Below are positions 1 to 8,892 of a DNA stretch of 64,000 nt, in pieces. The notes beneath the pieces were generated by a model. It did no database searches and was not told where the DNA came from. It saw only the letters and a list, made by a program, of their open reading frames with translations. The stretch comes from Maribacter arenosus. GTDB taxonomy: Bacteria; Bacteroidota; Bacteroidia; Flavobacteriales; Flavobacteriaceae. The stretch covers positions 62,001-126,000 of the forward strand of contig NZ_JABTCG010000005.1 in the NCBI RefSeq assembly GCF_014610845.1, written 5' to 3'. Position 1 is the stretch's first letter; every line of letters starts with the position of its first letter. The position numbers were made by a program, and so were the translations under genes.

Positions 1-312
1 GGCATTTTCCAAGGTAACCGAACCTTGATGGGTACTTATAGGATTGAGTCCAAGTTGCTTGACATAGGTTTTGAACTCAGCCGGAGTCATATTATAAAAT
101 TTGCCATCAGAATATCCGGCCGCTTCTATATTTTTGTAGCCGGCATCGGCAACGGCCTTTAAGGTTGCCCGTGCGTCTTCACCCATAGCATCACGTACGG
201 TATACAAGGCCAATCCTCCAAATTTTTCCTGTGCATGCGTCGTTAAAACGCCCATAAGAATAAAGGAAAGCACAAATCCCTTCACTAAATCGTTGAATTT
301 TAATTTTCTCAT
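1..312 (-). CDS. Exported TIM-barrel sugar phosphate isomerase/epimerase-like protein (partial, 3' end outside window)
   Basis: Only the first 104 codons are inside the window. The ATG at 310-312 begins a signal peptide ending near THAQ, followed by FGGLALYTVRDAMGEDA, which is also found exactly in the complete homologue at 40250-41161; the alignment continues through the STHQGSVTL segment. The family is the AP-endonuclease-2-like TIM barrel (xylose isomerase-like). Because the protein appears to be exported, a phosphorylated substrate is unlikely; the real substrate is unknown. It lies 58 bp downstream of the Nudix regulator on the same strand, the same arrangement as in the second locus, so the two are probably co-transcribed. 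The gene is cut by the window edge and is not necessarily broken. Confidence 0.9.
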   Translation of the reverse strand, partial: MRKLKFNDLVKGFVLSFILMGVLTTHAQEKFGGLALYTVRDAMGEDARATLKAVADAGYKNIEAAGYSDGKFYNMTPAEFKTYVKQLGLNPISTHQGSVTLENA

Positions 313-370
313 TTTATCTAATTGTTTTAGTATTTATTAGTATTCTATTTTCTTTTAAGGTGGTCATCCT

Positions 371-1093
371 TTATTTAAAGCTATAGAGATATGGAGCTTT
401 GTGGGCCTTACCCTGATATAGCTTTTCATGTCTTTCCAAGATGTTCATACCTAAAATACGACGTTGAAAGGTTGTTCTGCGTAAGTTTTCCCCTAAGATG
501 GCCTCATACACCTGCTGCAGTTGTTTCATGGTAAATTTGGATGGTAACAGGTTCATACCCACCAACTTCTTCTCAATATTGTTCCGTAGTACATTCAAGG
601 CTTTATCCACCATTTTTTCATGGTCCATCATCAATGGGGGCAATTCATCAATAGCATACCAATTAATACTATCTGACAACAAATCCGGTTTGAGAGTAAC
701 TTTGTCGTAATTGATCAATGCATAGTAGGCAACGGAGATAAACCGATCTAACATCCATTTATTGGTATCCAAATCAAAGCTATTCCCTAACAAGATACGT
801 TTCATGACATCGGAATCTGAACGCGTTAAACTTCCAAACGTATGGAACTGTTCAAAATATATTTTATCCAAGCCCGTACGTTCCAACACCCCCCTTTTAA
901 CCGCATCATCCAAACTTTCATGCCGTTTCACAAATCCGCCTGGCAATGCGAACAATCCCGTATTATGATATTCTAAGATCAATATTTTCAATTGTTCGCC
1001 GTTGAAACCAAAAATGACGGAATCATAGGATAGATTGGGGATATAATCCTCATCTTCAATATTTCTTATAGCCTTTTTTGAATTCGAATCCAT
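371..1093 (-). CDS. Nudix-domain transcriptional regulator (NrtR/AraR-like) with C-terminal winged helix
   Basis: 240 aa. Residues about 15-160 form a Nudix fold (YDSVIFGFNGEQLKILILEY, then GGFVKRHESLDDAVKRG), and residues about 165-240 resemble the winged helix-turn-helix of NrtR-type regulators (KFTMKQLQQVYEAILGE, then RRTTFQRRIL). The Nudix box is degenerate: the catalytic RExxEE becomes RGVLER, so a ligand-sensing rather than hydrolytic role is expected. Bacteroidota use such proteins as sugar-responsive repressors, for example AraR for arabinose. It is a close paralogue of 39437-40183. It is divergent from the GH2 gene, and a 25-bp palindrome lies 42 bp upstream. The effector is probably a sugar or sugar phosphate, but which one cannot be read from sequence. 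Confidence 0.9.
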   Translation of the reverse strand: MDSNSKKAIRNIEDEDYIPNLSYDSVIFGFNGEQLKILILEYHNTGLFALPGGFVKRHESLDDAVKRGVLERTGLDKIYFEQFHTFGSLTRSDSDVMKRILLGNSFDLDTNKWMLDRFISVAYYALINYDKVTLKPDLLSDSINWYAIDELPPLMMDHEKMVDKALNVLRNNIEKKLVGMNLLPSKFTMKQLQQVYEAILGENLRRTTFQRRILGMNILERHEKLYQGKAHKAPYLYSFK

Positions 1094-1135
1094 ACTGACA
1101 TCAAATAAAAGACAAACCTGTGAGATAACAAAGTT

Positions 1136-1160
1136 TTATTGTAACAAAATGAGACAATAA
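1136..1160. promoter_or_regulatory. 25-bp palindromic operator, copy 1 (TTATTGT-N11-ACAATAA)
   Basis: A perfect 7-bp inverted repeat separated by 11 bp lies between the Nudix regulator and GH2. Read toward the regulator, it sits between a TTG in the left half-site and an AAACTTTG -7-like element at 1129-1136, with an 18-bp spacer, which fits autorepression. An operator differing at only one of 25 positions lies at the same place upstream of the paralogous regulator (39363-39387). Identity with the second site is seen directly; binding by the Nudix regulator is inferred. Confidence 0.75.
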
Positions 1161-1323
1161 GATACTCAAGGTAAAAATCAAAAGCTATATTAACCGGGTT
1201 TCGATGCAAAAATGCCTACGTGAAATATACTGGAAATTTAATGTTTAGTAGTACCTTAGACTTCTTTAATTACGAATTTCCAAGGTTGAAGTTTTATCTT
1301 CATCCCTGCTAAAATGACCGAAC

Positions 1324-4300
1324 ATGCATCGCTTTACCTTGTTTTTACTTTGTACTATTATTTTTCCCATGACTTTTTTTTCGCAAGAGGTCGAATTTTA
1401 CCCGAGCGATTGGCAAAACCCCGCAATTTTTGAAAAGGGCCAAACCGCACCTCATGCCTTTCATATTCCCTTTGATTCTGAAACGTCAGCGCTGCGCAAT
1501 GACCCGGCAGAAAGTACTAATTATCAATTGCTGAATGGACAATGGGATTTTAAATGGGTATCAAAAGTGGATGAAGTTCCTGAAGGATTCTGGCAGCCAC
1601 AATTCAACACCAAAAGTTGGGACAAGATAAAAGTGCCCAGCAATTGGCAAATGGAAGGCTTTGGTCATCCAAAATTCAGGAATATCAGTCTGACTTTTGA
1701 GAGTGATCCGCCTCATATTCCGGAGTATTACAATCCAGTAGGATGCTACCGGCGTAACTTTACCGTCCCTCCATCTTGGGAAAACAAACAAATTAAATTA
1801 CGCTTCGAGGGCGTTAAATCGGCTACGTATGTATGGGTAAATGGCAAGCGTGTGGGTTATAACCAAGGCGGATTTGAACCTGCGGAATTCGACCTTACCC
1901 CGTTCGTTACAACTGGGGAAAATTCGTTGGCGGTCCAAGTGATTCGATTTAGTGATGGTTCCTATTTGGAGAATCAGGATATGTGGCGTTTATCCGGTAT
2001 TTACAGGGATGTAAAACTTTATGCCCAACCCAAGACCCAAATCAAAGACCATTATGTGGTCACCGATCTAGCTGCGGACTATGAGGACGCCGACCTAAAC
2101 CTTTCAGCCATCATAGGCAATGTGGGTAATAGGGAAAATAAGGTGCAATTGGAAATGGATCTACTTGACGCGAACAACAACTCTTTATTGGGTCGTAAGG
2201 CTTCTTCCGGCATTCTGGATGTTCCCTCCCAAGCTTCCCAAAAAGTCGAGCTATCCGTATCAGTTGTCAAACCAAAAAAATGGTCGGCAGAACTCCCGAA
2301 CCGGTATACCCTATTAGTCACTTTAAAGGATGAAAATGGCGGTGTATTGGAATCCTTTACCGAAAAAATAGGATTTCGTGAGGTGGAATATACCAACAAA
2401 ATTTTGACCGTAAACGGAGTCCCTGTTAAATTAAATGGAATCAATAGTCATATGCACCACCCCGAAAAAGGACAGGCCGTTCCACTTGCCACGCTTCGAA
2501 AAGATCTTGAAATCATGAAACAGTTCAATATGAACTGCGTACGCACGAGCCACTACCCTCCTACTTCCGAATATTTGGATCTTGCCGACGAGCTGGGCAT
2601 TTATGTAGTTGACGAAGTTGGTGATGAGGCCCATGCCAATATTCAGCTCTCCGAAGATCCTGCATGGAGGGAAATGTATAAGGATCGTTCTCGGAAAATG
2701 GTATATCGGGATAGAAACCATCCTTCGGTTATTATGTGGAGTGCGGGCAATGAATCCGGAAGTGGCGAAAATATTAAGGCGGTCATTGAAACCGGTAAGG
2801 AAATAGATCCGAGCCGACCTGCTTGGATGTATGGCGGGAATACCTTTTACATCCCCTTTGAGGATATTGTGGGGCCACGGTATTTTATTCCACTTTGGTT
2901 ACGAAGCATCGTCAATGGCGATGTGCTTCCCGAAGGGGATAACCGTTCCTCGTTTATGGATGAATATTTGGCCGCTACAGGCAATAGTCTAGGTGGATTG
3001 GATGAATACTGGGAAATTATTAGACGCTCTCCCCGTTCTATGGGTGGTGCCATTTGGGATTTTGTGAGCCCAGGTATCAACACCCCACGTTGGATTATCC
3101 CGGACCGGTCCCCAAAAAAGAACGATGGCCAAATTATGGGGAGACCCACTTTTGTGGAAGGTAATTCAGGCAGGGGTCTTGCGTTCTCTGGGCATGATGA
3201 TTGGGTGGAGTTTTATCGCGACTCCTCATTGGATATTACCGGTAGTGGCTTATCCATCGGGTTTTGGGTAAAACCATCAAAAATCCCTCAACCCAATGTC
3301 TTTCTGAGCAAAGGGTTGAACGACTATGGCATTCAAATGAAAGACCGGGATACTTTGGAGTTTTATGTCAATACCAAGGCCGATCACAAACGAATTTCTG
3401 TTAGAACGAAGGTCGGTGAGGATTTCTATGAAGCATGGCACCATGTCGCAGGTATTTATAACGGGCAAAAATTGATGTTGTATGTAGATGAAAAAATGGT
3501 GGAAGAAACCGAATTCACTGGAAATCTCAAGACAACACCATTCCCGTTGTGTTTGGGCCGTGAGGCCGAAAAACAAGACCAAGGGGAGTTTAGCGGGCGT
3601 ATGTCAAGTATGGTACTCGATGATGTACGGGTTTTTGACCACGCTGTTTCCATTTCCGAATTGAAAACCCAAGTAGCCGACGCCGTGTTGGCCCTTGATT
3701 TTGAAAATGATACCCTAGGTGAGGATTTTTATGCCATAGGTTTGGGAGGAAGAACCTATGGGGTCATATGGCCCGATCGTACGGTACAGCCCGAAATACA
3801 TCAAATAAAAAAATCAGGACAACCCATTGGTTTCGAATTGCTTAATCCAGCAAAGGGAATTTTGAAAATCAGCAATCACCATCATTTTAAAGACCTGAAC
3901 ATGTTGAATGGGTACTGGTCGCTTATGGAAGATGGAAAAGAATTGGAAAAAGGGTCACTTTCATTGGATTTGCCAGCACAACAATCGAAAGAAATAACCA
4001 TTCCTTTTAAAAAGAGCAGTATGAATGGGGAACTGATCCTTACGATTGGATTTTCCCTAAAGGAAAAACAGAGCTGGGCCATGGAAGGTCATGAGGTTGC
4101 TTGGGAACAGTTTATCCTGAAAACGGCATCGGTTCCTGTTGCCATAGCCCATGATGAGAAAAGAATACGTGCTGAGGAGAGCACAGCTGAGCTCAAGATT
4201 TCAGGAGATAGCTTTACCTATGTTTTTAATAAGGATGATGGTAAATGGACCTCCTTGCGCTATAATGGAACAGAATATTTGGAAGGGGGTCCGGATTTCA

Positions 4301-5097
4301 TGGTATGGCGTGCCCCACTGGCCAATGATGTAGATCCCTGGGGTTCTTATAAATTTTACAGCAACAAGATGACCCCGGGCTTTGGCCGTTCTATAGATAA
4401 TCAGCTACGAACTTTGGGCTTACGTGACCTGCAGACTAGCGTTGATGAGGTTAGCTTTGTTAACAGTAAAAATCAGGTGAAAGTCAAGCTTAAAATTTGG
4501 TCAACATGCTCCTTAGACCCAGAATTGATCATGTACCCAGACGTTGACTATTCAGCTTTTGAACGTGATGAAGTTTGGACAATACATTCCGATGGTACCT
4601 TGGAATTGGATCAGGAGGTAACCCCACATGGGGCTATGCCCGAAATGCTACCCAAGGAAGGGCTACAGTTTCAATTACCCAAAACGTTCAATCAGGTTAC
4701 CTGGTATGGGCGCGGACCTTTTGAAACCTATCCGGATCGAAAGACCGGGGCCAAATTCGGGGTTTACAATTCGGATGCCGATGCCATGTACGAACCCTAT
4801 ATCCTACCGCAGGATTATGGCAATAGAACCGATGTACGATGGGTTCGGATTTTAAATGCGCAAGGAAAAGGGCTTCTGATCTCAGGAGATCAACCTATAA
4901 ATTTCAGTCTTCATAAATACGACACGGATAACCTTTCAAGAGCGGTTTATACCTATCAATTGAAGGAGGCCCCTTTTACAGTTTTAAATATTGACCATAA
5001 GGTATCAGGTGTAGGAGGCACCGCTTTACGGCAATTAGAGACCTACCGGGAAAAGGCTACAAGCGGTCGATACCATCTAAGGATAAAACCATTTTAA
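1324..5097 (+). CDS. GH2 beta-galactosidase (LacZ-type) with inserted LamG/concanavalin-like domain
   Basis: 1257 aa with a signal peptide (cleavage near FFSQ, residue 21). Domains in order: GH2 jelly-roll (about 50-235), Ig-like (about 240-350), TIM barrel (about 350-600 plus its end near 810-830), and C-terminal beta-sandwich domains typical of LacZ (about 950-1257). Predicted acid/base is Glu477 in SAGNESGSG; predicted nucleophile is Glu547 in FMDEYLAATGN. After WDFVSPG (Trp578) about 220 residues interrupt the barrel; they hold a LamG-like sandwich (SIGFWVKPSK, WHHVAGIYNG, MVLDDVRVFD), and the LacZ pattern resumes at IWPDRTVQPEIHQIKK. That makes the protein longer than the usual 1000-1050 aa. 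It is probably secreted or periplasmic and acts on beta-galactosides of algal or plant polymers. It is divergent from the Nudix regulator. Confidence 0.93.
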   Translation: MHRFTLFLLCTIIFPMTFFSQEVEFYPSDWQNPAIFEKGQTAPHAFHIPFDSETSALRNDPAESTNYQLLNGQWDFKWVSKVDEVPEGFWQPQFNTKSWDKIKVPSNWQMEGFGHPKFRNISLTFESDPPHIPEYYNPVGCYRRNFTVPPSWENKQIKLRFEGVKSATYVWVNGKRVGYNQGGFEPAEFDLTPFVTTGENSLAVQVIRFSDGSYLENQDMWRLSGIYRDVKLYAQPKTQIKDHYVVTDLAADYEDADLNLSAIIGNVGNRENKVQLEMDLLDANNNSLLGRKASSGILDVPSQASQKVELSVSVVKPKKWSAELPNRYTLLVTLKDENGGVLESFTEKIGFREVEYTNKILTVNGVPVKLNGINSHMHHPEKGQAVPLATLRKDLEIMKQFNMNCVRTSHYPPTSEYLDLADELGIYVVDEVGDEAHANIQLSEDPAWREMYKDRSRKMVYRDRNHPSVIMWSAGNESGSGENIKAVIETGKEIDPSRPAWMYGGNTFYIPFEDIVGPRYFIPLWLRSIVNGDVLPEGDNRSSFMDEYLAATGNSLGGLDEYWEIIRRSPRSMGGAIWDFVSPGINTPRWIIPDRSPKKNDGQIMGRPTFVEGNSGRGLAFSGHDDWVEFYRDSSLDITGSGLSIGFWVKPSKIPQPNVFLSKGLNDYGIQMKDRDTLEFYVNTKADHKRISVRTKVGEDFYEAWHHVAGIYNGQKLMLYVDEKMVEETEFTGNLKTTPFPLCLGREAEKQDQGEFSGRMSSMVLDDVRVFDHAVSISELKTQVADAVLALDFENDTLGEDFYAIGLGGRTYGVIWPDRTVQPEIHQIKKSGQPIGFELLNPAKGILKISNHHHFKDLNMLNGYWSLMEDGKELEKGSLSLDLPAQQSKEITIPFKKSSMNGELILTIGFSLKEKQSWAMEGHEVAWEQFILKTASVPVAIAHDEKRIRAEESTAELKISGDSFTYVFNKDDGKWTSLRYNGTEYLEGGPDFMVWRAPLANDVDPWGSYKFYSNKMTPGFGRSIDNQLRTLGLRDLQTSVDEVSFVNSKNQVKVKLKIWSTCSLDPELIMYPDVDYSAFERDEVWTIHSDGTLELDQEVTPHGAMPEMLPKEGLQFQLPKTFNQVTWYGRGPFETYPDRKTGAKFGVYNSDADAMYEPYILPQDYGNRTDVRWVRILNAQGKGLLISGDQPINFSLHKYDTDNLSRAVYTYQLKEAPFTVLNIDHKVSGVGGTALRQLETYREKATSGRYHLRIKPF

Positions 5098-5293
5098 AAA
5101 TACCACCCAAAAGAATGGTCTTCTGAAGAAAATTATTCCGAACAGGCAAATACGAGGGCTTGGGGGTATCCTAGGTTAACTTACCCTAAATTATTAAAGA
5201 GTATGGTAGATAGGTCCATACTTAAACAATTTTACCTTTACAAAGATACAACTAGGTCAATGCACTATGAAACGCCAATATCCTTTATGACCA

Positions 5294-6124
5294 TTATTTC
5301 TTACTGACCCAAACATTGGCCACAAGAGCACCAACGATCATAAGTATACCTAAAACACTCCATAGGCTGTACACATCACCAAACCATAATATACCTACGG
5401 AAACCGTAAAAATCACTTCGATATATTTTAATGGGGCAATTACATTGGTTTTGGCGATTTGAAAAGCCTTCGTCATAAATACCTGTCCGAAAAATCCAAA
5501 AATACCTAAACTCAGAAATAACCACCACTCATTGCCTATGGGCGTTTTCCAATCGAAAATACTCAGAAGACCACCGACGACAGTGCCCACAAACATGAAA
5601 TAATTCACGATGACAATGGGATGGTCACTACTTCCTATCCTCCGAATGGCGACATAGACCAATCCGCTAAAAACAGAAGCGGTCAATATCAGGATCAATC
5701 CAATATTATTTATAGCACCATCAAATCCCTTTAGGACGAGCACCCCTGAAAATGCAATAAAGAATAACGGCCATTGCATGGCACGAAGCTTTTCTCCCAA
5801 TAACACTACGGCAAACAGGGTGGCGAATATGGGGGATAAATATCTAAGGGAGACAGCGGTACCCACAGGTAAATATTTTAACGACATAAAGAAAAGACTC
5901 ATGGCGGTCAATCCTAAAAACGACCTTAGTATCAATAATCCTTTCCTATTCCCTAAGATATTGATTCCTTTAATCGAAATATATGAAGTCGCCAAAACCA
6001 AAGAACCCAGAGATCTAAAAAAAACTACTTCAAAAGTCGGAAAATGGGAGAGGTATTTTACAACAGCATTCATCAAGGTGAACGAGAAGGTACTGATAAT
6101 CATAAAAAGGATAGCTTTCTTCAA
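5294..6124 (-). CDS. EamA/RhaT-family DMT transporter
   Basis: 276 aa with about ten hydrophobic segments arranged as two EamA halves (about 1-135 and 140-276), the drug/metabolite transporter layout. The first half contains VVFFRSLGSLV, and the second contains KYIEVIFTVSVGILWFGD, as is typical of the family. The start is a TTG; an in-frame stop lies only four codons upstream, and an ATG seven codons downstream (FMI) is the alternative. The substrate cannot be told from sequence. It is convergent with the GH2 gene (196-bp gap) and stands alone on its strand, about 300 bp from the reductase gene behind it. Confidence 0.87.
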   Translation of the reverse strand: MKKAILFMIISTFSFTLMNAVVKYLSHFPTFEVVFFRSLGSLVLATSYISIKGINILGNRKGLLILRSFLGLTAMSLFFMSLKYLPVGTAVSLRYLSPIFATLFAVVLLGEKLRAMQWPLFFIAFSGVLVLKGFDGAINNIGLILILTASVFSGLVYVAIRRIGSSDHPIVIVNYFMFVGTVVGGLLSIFDWKTPIGNEWWLFLSLGIFGFFGQVFMTKAFQIAKTNVIAPLKYIEVIFTVSVGILWFGDVYSLWSVLGILMIVGALVANVWVSKK

Positions 6125-6428
6125 GAGTTCACTTTAAACCGTATTCAGCCAAAAAAGCCGATGGACATTTGTGGTTGGATAATTTGATCATTTGAAAGTT
6201 CGAGCAAACAGCATATATATACTAGACTTACCTATTCAATCAATTCCCCAGGGCAATCATAACATATATGCCAAGCTATTACCGAGGATTCTTGCGATAG
6301 ACGGGCCTAAAATACATTTAAGGTATTGTGCCAAAACTTTCAAGTTTCAAAATTACAGTAAATAATACGTTTGGATGTTCTTGGCAATGTTTAAAATCAG
6401 GAAATGATTTAGTTCTCGTTTTAAATGT
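6125..6428. other. Gene-free spacer (304 bp)
   Basis: AT-rich spacer between the EamA gene and the RmlD-like gene. I see no reading frame, tRNA or strong hairpin. It must hold the promoter of the EamA gene, but I could not pick out a convincing one. Confidence 0.5.
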
Positions 6429-7286
6429 TTACTTAAGTGCTTTGGATGCTTTGATCAAACTATCCCTCCAATAGGGAATCTCAATTTGGAGCGCTTTTTT
6501 AATTTTTGATTTATCAAGCACACTAAAACTTGGCCTTTTGGCAGGAAGTGGATAGGCATCACTTCGTATGGGCTGTAGGTGAACAGAAATTCCATTGATT
6601 TCGAAAATAGCCTTGGCAAAATCGTACCAACTCGCTACCCCTTCATTACTGTAGTGATATATGCCATAATCAACCTTATTCGGCTTTAAGAACAATACTA
6701 AGACCTCAGCCAAGTCCATAGCATAAGTAGGGGTGCCTATCTGATCAAAGACTACGGATAGCTCATTTCTTTCCCGACCATATTTCAACATGGACTTCAA
6801 GAAATTGGAACCAAATTCGGAATACAACCATGAAGTGCGGATGATGAAATACTTTTGGCAAATCAATGAAATTGCCTGTTCTCCCTTTAACTTAGAACTG
6901 CCATAGCTTCCTAAGGCATTCGTAGGGTCCTTTTCGGTATAGGGTACACTTTGGGCACCATCGAAAACAAAATCCGTGGAGATATGTACCAATACGACGT
7001 TATATATATTAGAGGCCTCGGCCAGGTTCTTTGCGCCTTGGCGGTTCACCAGATCGGCAAGATCTTTATCCTTTTCAGCGCCATCAACATTGGTGAATGC
7101 TGCCGTATTTATACAATAATCATACGCTCCCGATTCAAATTCCCGAAGTACCGCTGCTTTATTGGTAATATTGAGTTCAGCTGACGATTTATAACTAAAT
7201 GTATGGGTATCGAGGTATTTTGAGGAAATCACTTTTATACATCTCGCCAATTGTCCATTACCGCCAGTGACCAATATCTTAAGCAT
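6429..7286 (-). CDS. rfbD: dTDP-4-dehydrorhamnose reductase (RmlD/RfbD family)
   Basis: 285 aa, the usual length. It has the Rossmann motif TGGNGQLA at residues 7-14, the RmlD-type segment NTAAFTNVDGAE, the HISTDFVFDG strand and the catalytic tyrosine-lysine pair in YGSSKLKGE. The family reduces dTDP-4-keto-L-rhamnose to dTDP-L-rhamnose with NAD(P)H in the cytoplasm. The other rml genes (rfbA, rfbB, rfbC) are not adjacent, so it either works with enzymes encoded elsewhere or makes a related nucleotide sugar. It lies 67 bp downstream of GH32 on the same strand and could be read through from there, although no fructan role is evident. Confidence 0.85.
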   Translation of the reverse strand: MLKILVTGGNGQLARCIKVISSKYLDTHTFSYKSSAELNITNKAAVLREFESGAYDYCINTAAFTNVDGAEKDKDLADLVNRQGAKNLAEASNIYNVVLVHISTDFVFDGAQSVPYTEKDPTNALGSYGSSKLKGEQAISLICQKYFIIRTSWLYSEFGSNFLKSMLKYGRERNELSVVFDQIGTPTYAMDLAEVLVLFLKPNKVDYGIYHYSNEGVASWYDFAKAIFEINGISVHLQPIRSDAYPLPAKRPSFSVLDKSKIKKALQIEIPYWRDSLIKASKALK

Positions 7287-7353
7287 AATGCATTTTGGGA
7301 TTTAACTTCTATTTTTCGATAATTTATACTTTGTAAAGATCATAAAAATAGAA

Positions 7354-8886
7354 TCAGTAATTTATCTTGTTAAGATTAAAATTATTTACATCTACTTCGG
7401 CAGGCTGTTCAATTCGGAATCTTGTGAAATCAGTCTGGGGAAATACCTGAGTGGTCATGACATATTCCCCATCATTCACGAAAATCTCGACGGATGAGGC
7501 ATCTAAAATGATGTTCAGGGATAGCTTATCCCAACTACCGATATTCATGGTCTGAAACGACGATTTTTTATAATTCGCATTGAAATCCACAAGACCGGAT
7601 TGCCCTCTGTCTATATAGAATTCACCACTATCTTTTTTGTACCCAAAAGTATATTTATCATCAAGAGAGTTTGACAATACTACTTTCAATTCATCCTTGA
7701 TCATCACGTCAAAGGAGATAGCACTATATTGTAAATCCGCATATTCAAAATTCGAAGGGTACGATCCTGATACTTTTTCGGCAGATACCGTTGAATACCT
7801 GGTTTCAAAACCATCGATCATGATGCTTTGTACCAAATAGTTATCTCCATTTTTTATGAGTTTTAGTTCCCTAGGCAATGTCATTGCGCTACGCCAGGTT
7901 TCTGTTGGTGTGGTGGTAGCATACTCCCAATTACTCATCCATCCGATAAATATGCGCTTCCCATCCGGAGTATTGTTATAGGTTACCCCGGCATAATTAT
8001 CCGTGCCGTAATCGATCCACAGACTTTCTTTTTGTTGGGTCGTAAAGGTGGTGCCATCATAATCCCCAACAAAATACCTTGTGCCAGAGCCACTGTTGGG
8101 TGCCCCAGTTCCATGGCTTATGATCATTACCCATTTTTCTTCTTCGCTGCCCTCCACCTTAATCTTGAAAAGGTCAGGGCATTCCCAAACACCTAGAGGC
8201 GGATTGTCCGCAAATCTGAATTCACTGATTTTTGCCCACTCTTTTAAATTATCGGAATCATAAATTTGAACATGGTCCTTGGCTACCAAGACCATTTGCC
8301 ATATTGACCGGTCCTCGTTCCAAAATACCTTTGGATCCCTAAAATCCCTTATCCCGGGATTTTCAATCACTGGGTTATCAGCATATTTCGTCCAAGTTTC
8401 ACCGTCATCAGTGCTGTATGCAATACCTTGGGTTTGAAATAATTCACTTCCTTCTTTTTCTTTTACGGGGTCGTGATAGGTATATATGGCGACCATGGCA
8501 TCCTTACCAAAACCCGCAGTGTTGTCTTTATCGATGATAGCACTTCCGGAAAATATATAGCCTAAACTATCGGGGAATAAAGCCACCGGTAGGTGCTCCC
8601 ATTGCACTAAATCCTTACTTTTCGCATGTCCCCAATGCATAGGGCCCCAGACGGTACTATCGGGATAATATTGGTAAAACAAATGATAGTATTCGTTGTG
8701 GTACACCAATCCGTTGGGATCGTTCATCCAGTTGGCTTTCGGGGTAAAATGGAATCGCGGACGGTATTTTTCAAAAGTGTCCATCTTATCAAGGTTAGAA
8801 GTCGACATTTGATCGGTTGTTTTGGTCGTCTCTTTACAACCGAGAACCAATAAGGCCAGAAGTAGTTGGTATCCGATATTTTTCAT
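7354..8886 (-). CDS. GH32 fructan hydrolase (levanase/inulinase type), lipoprotein
   Basis: 510 aa with a lipoprotein signal peptide and lipobox cysteine at Cys17 (LLVLGC). The five-blade propeller carries the GH32 signatures: WMNDPNG with nucleophile Asp56, FRDPKVF (transition-state Asp) and WECPDLF (acid/base Glu). The C-terminal sandwich (about 370-510) includes VEIFVNDGE, typical of GH32. It should release fructose from levan, inulin or sucrose-type ends at the cell surface or in the periplasm. It starts 6 bp after the MFS sugar porter stops, so the two form a fructan or sucrose uptake operon without an outer-membrane SusC/SusD pair. Confidence 0.93.
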   Translation of the reverse strand: MKNIGYQLLLALLVLGCKETTKTTDQMSTSNLDKMDTFEKYRPRFHFTPKANWMNDPNGLVYHNEYYHLFYQYYPDSTVWGPMHWGHAKSKDLVQWEHLPVALFPDSLGYIFSGSAIIDKDNTAGFGKDAMVAIYTYHDPVKEKEGSELFQTQGIAYSTDDGETWTKYADNPVIENPGIRDFRDPKVFWNEDRSIWQMVLVAKDHVQIYDSDNLKEWAKISEFRFADNPPLGVWECPDLFKIKVEGSEEEKWVMIISHGTGAPNSGSGTRYFVGDYDGTTFTTQQKESLWIDYGTDNYAGVTYNNTPDGKRIFIGWMSNWEYATTTPTETWRSAMTLPRELKLIKNGDNYLVQSIMIDGFETRYSTVSAEKVSGSYPSNFEYADLQYSAISFDVMIKDELKVVLSNSLDDKYTFGYKKDSGEFYIDRGQSGLVDFNANYKKSSFQTMNIGSWDKLSLNIILDASSVEIFVNDGEYVMTTQVFPQTDFTRFRIEQPAEVDVNNFNLNKINY

Positions 8887-8892
8887 AATTCC

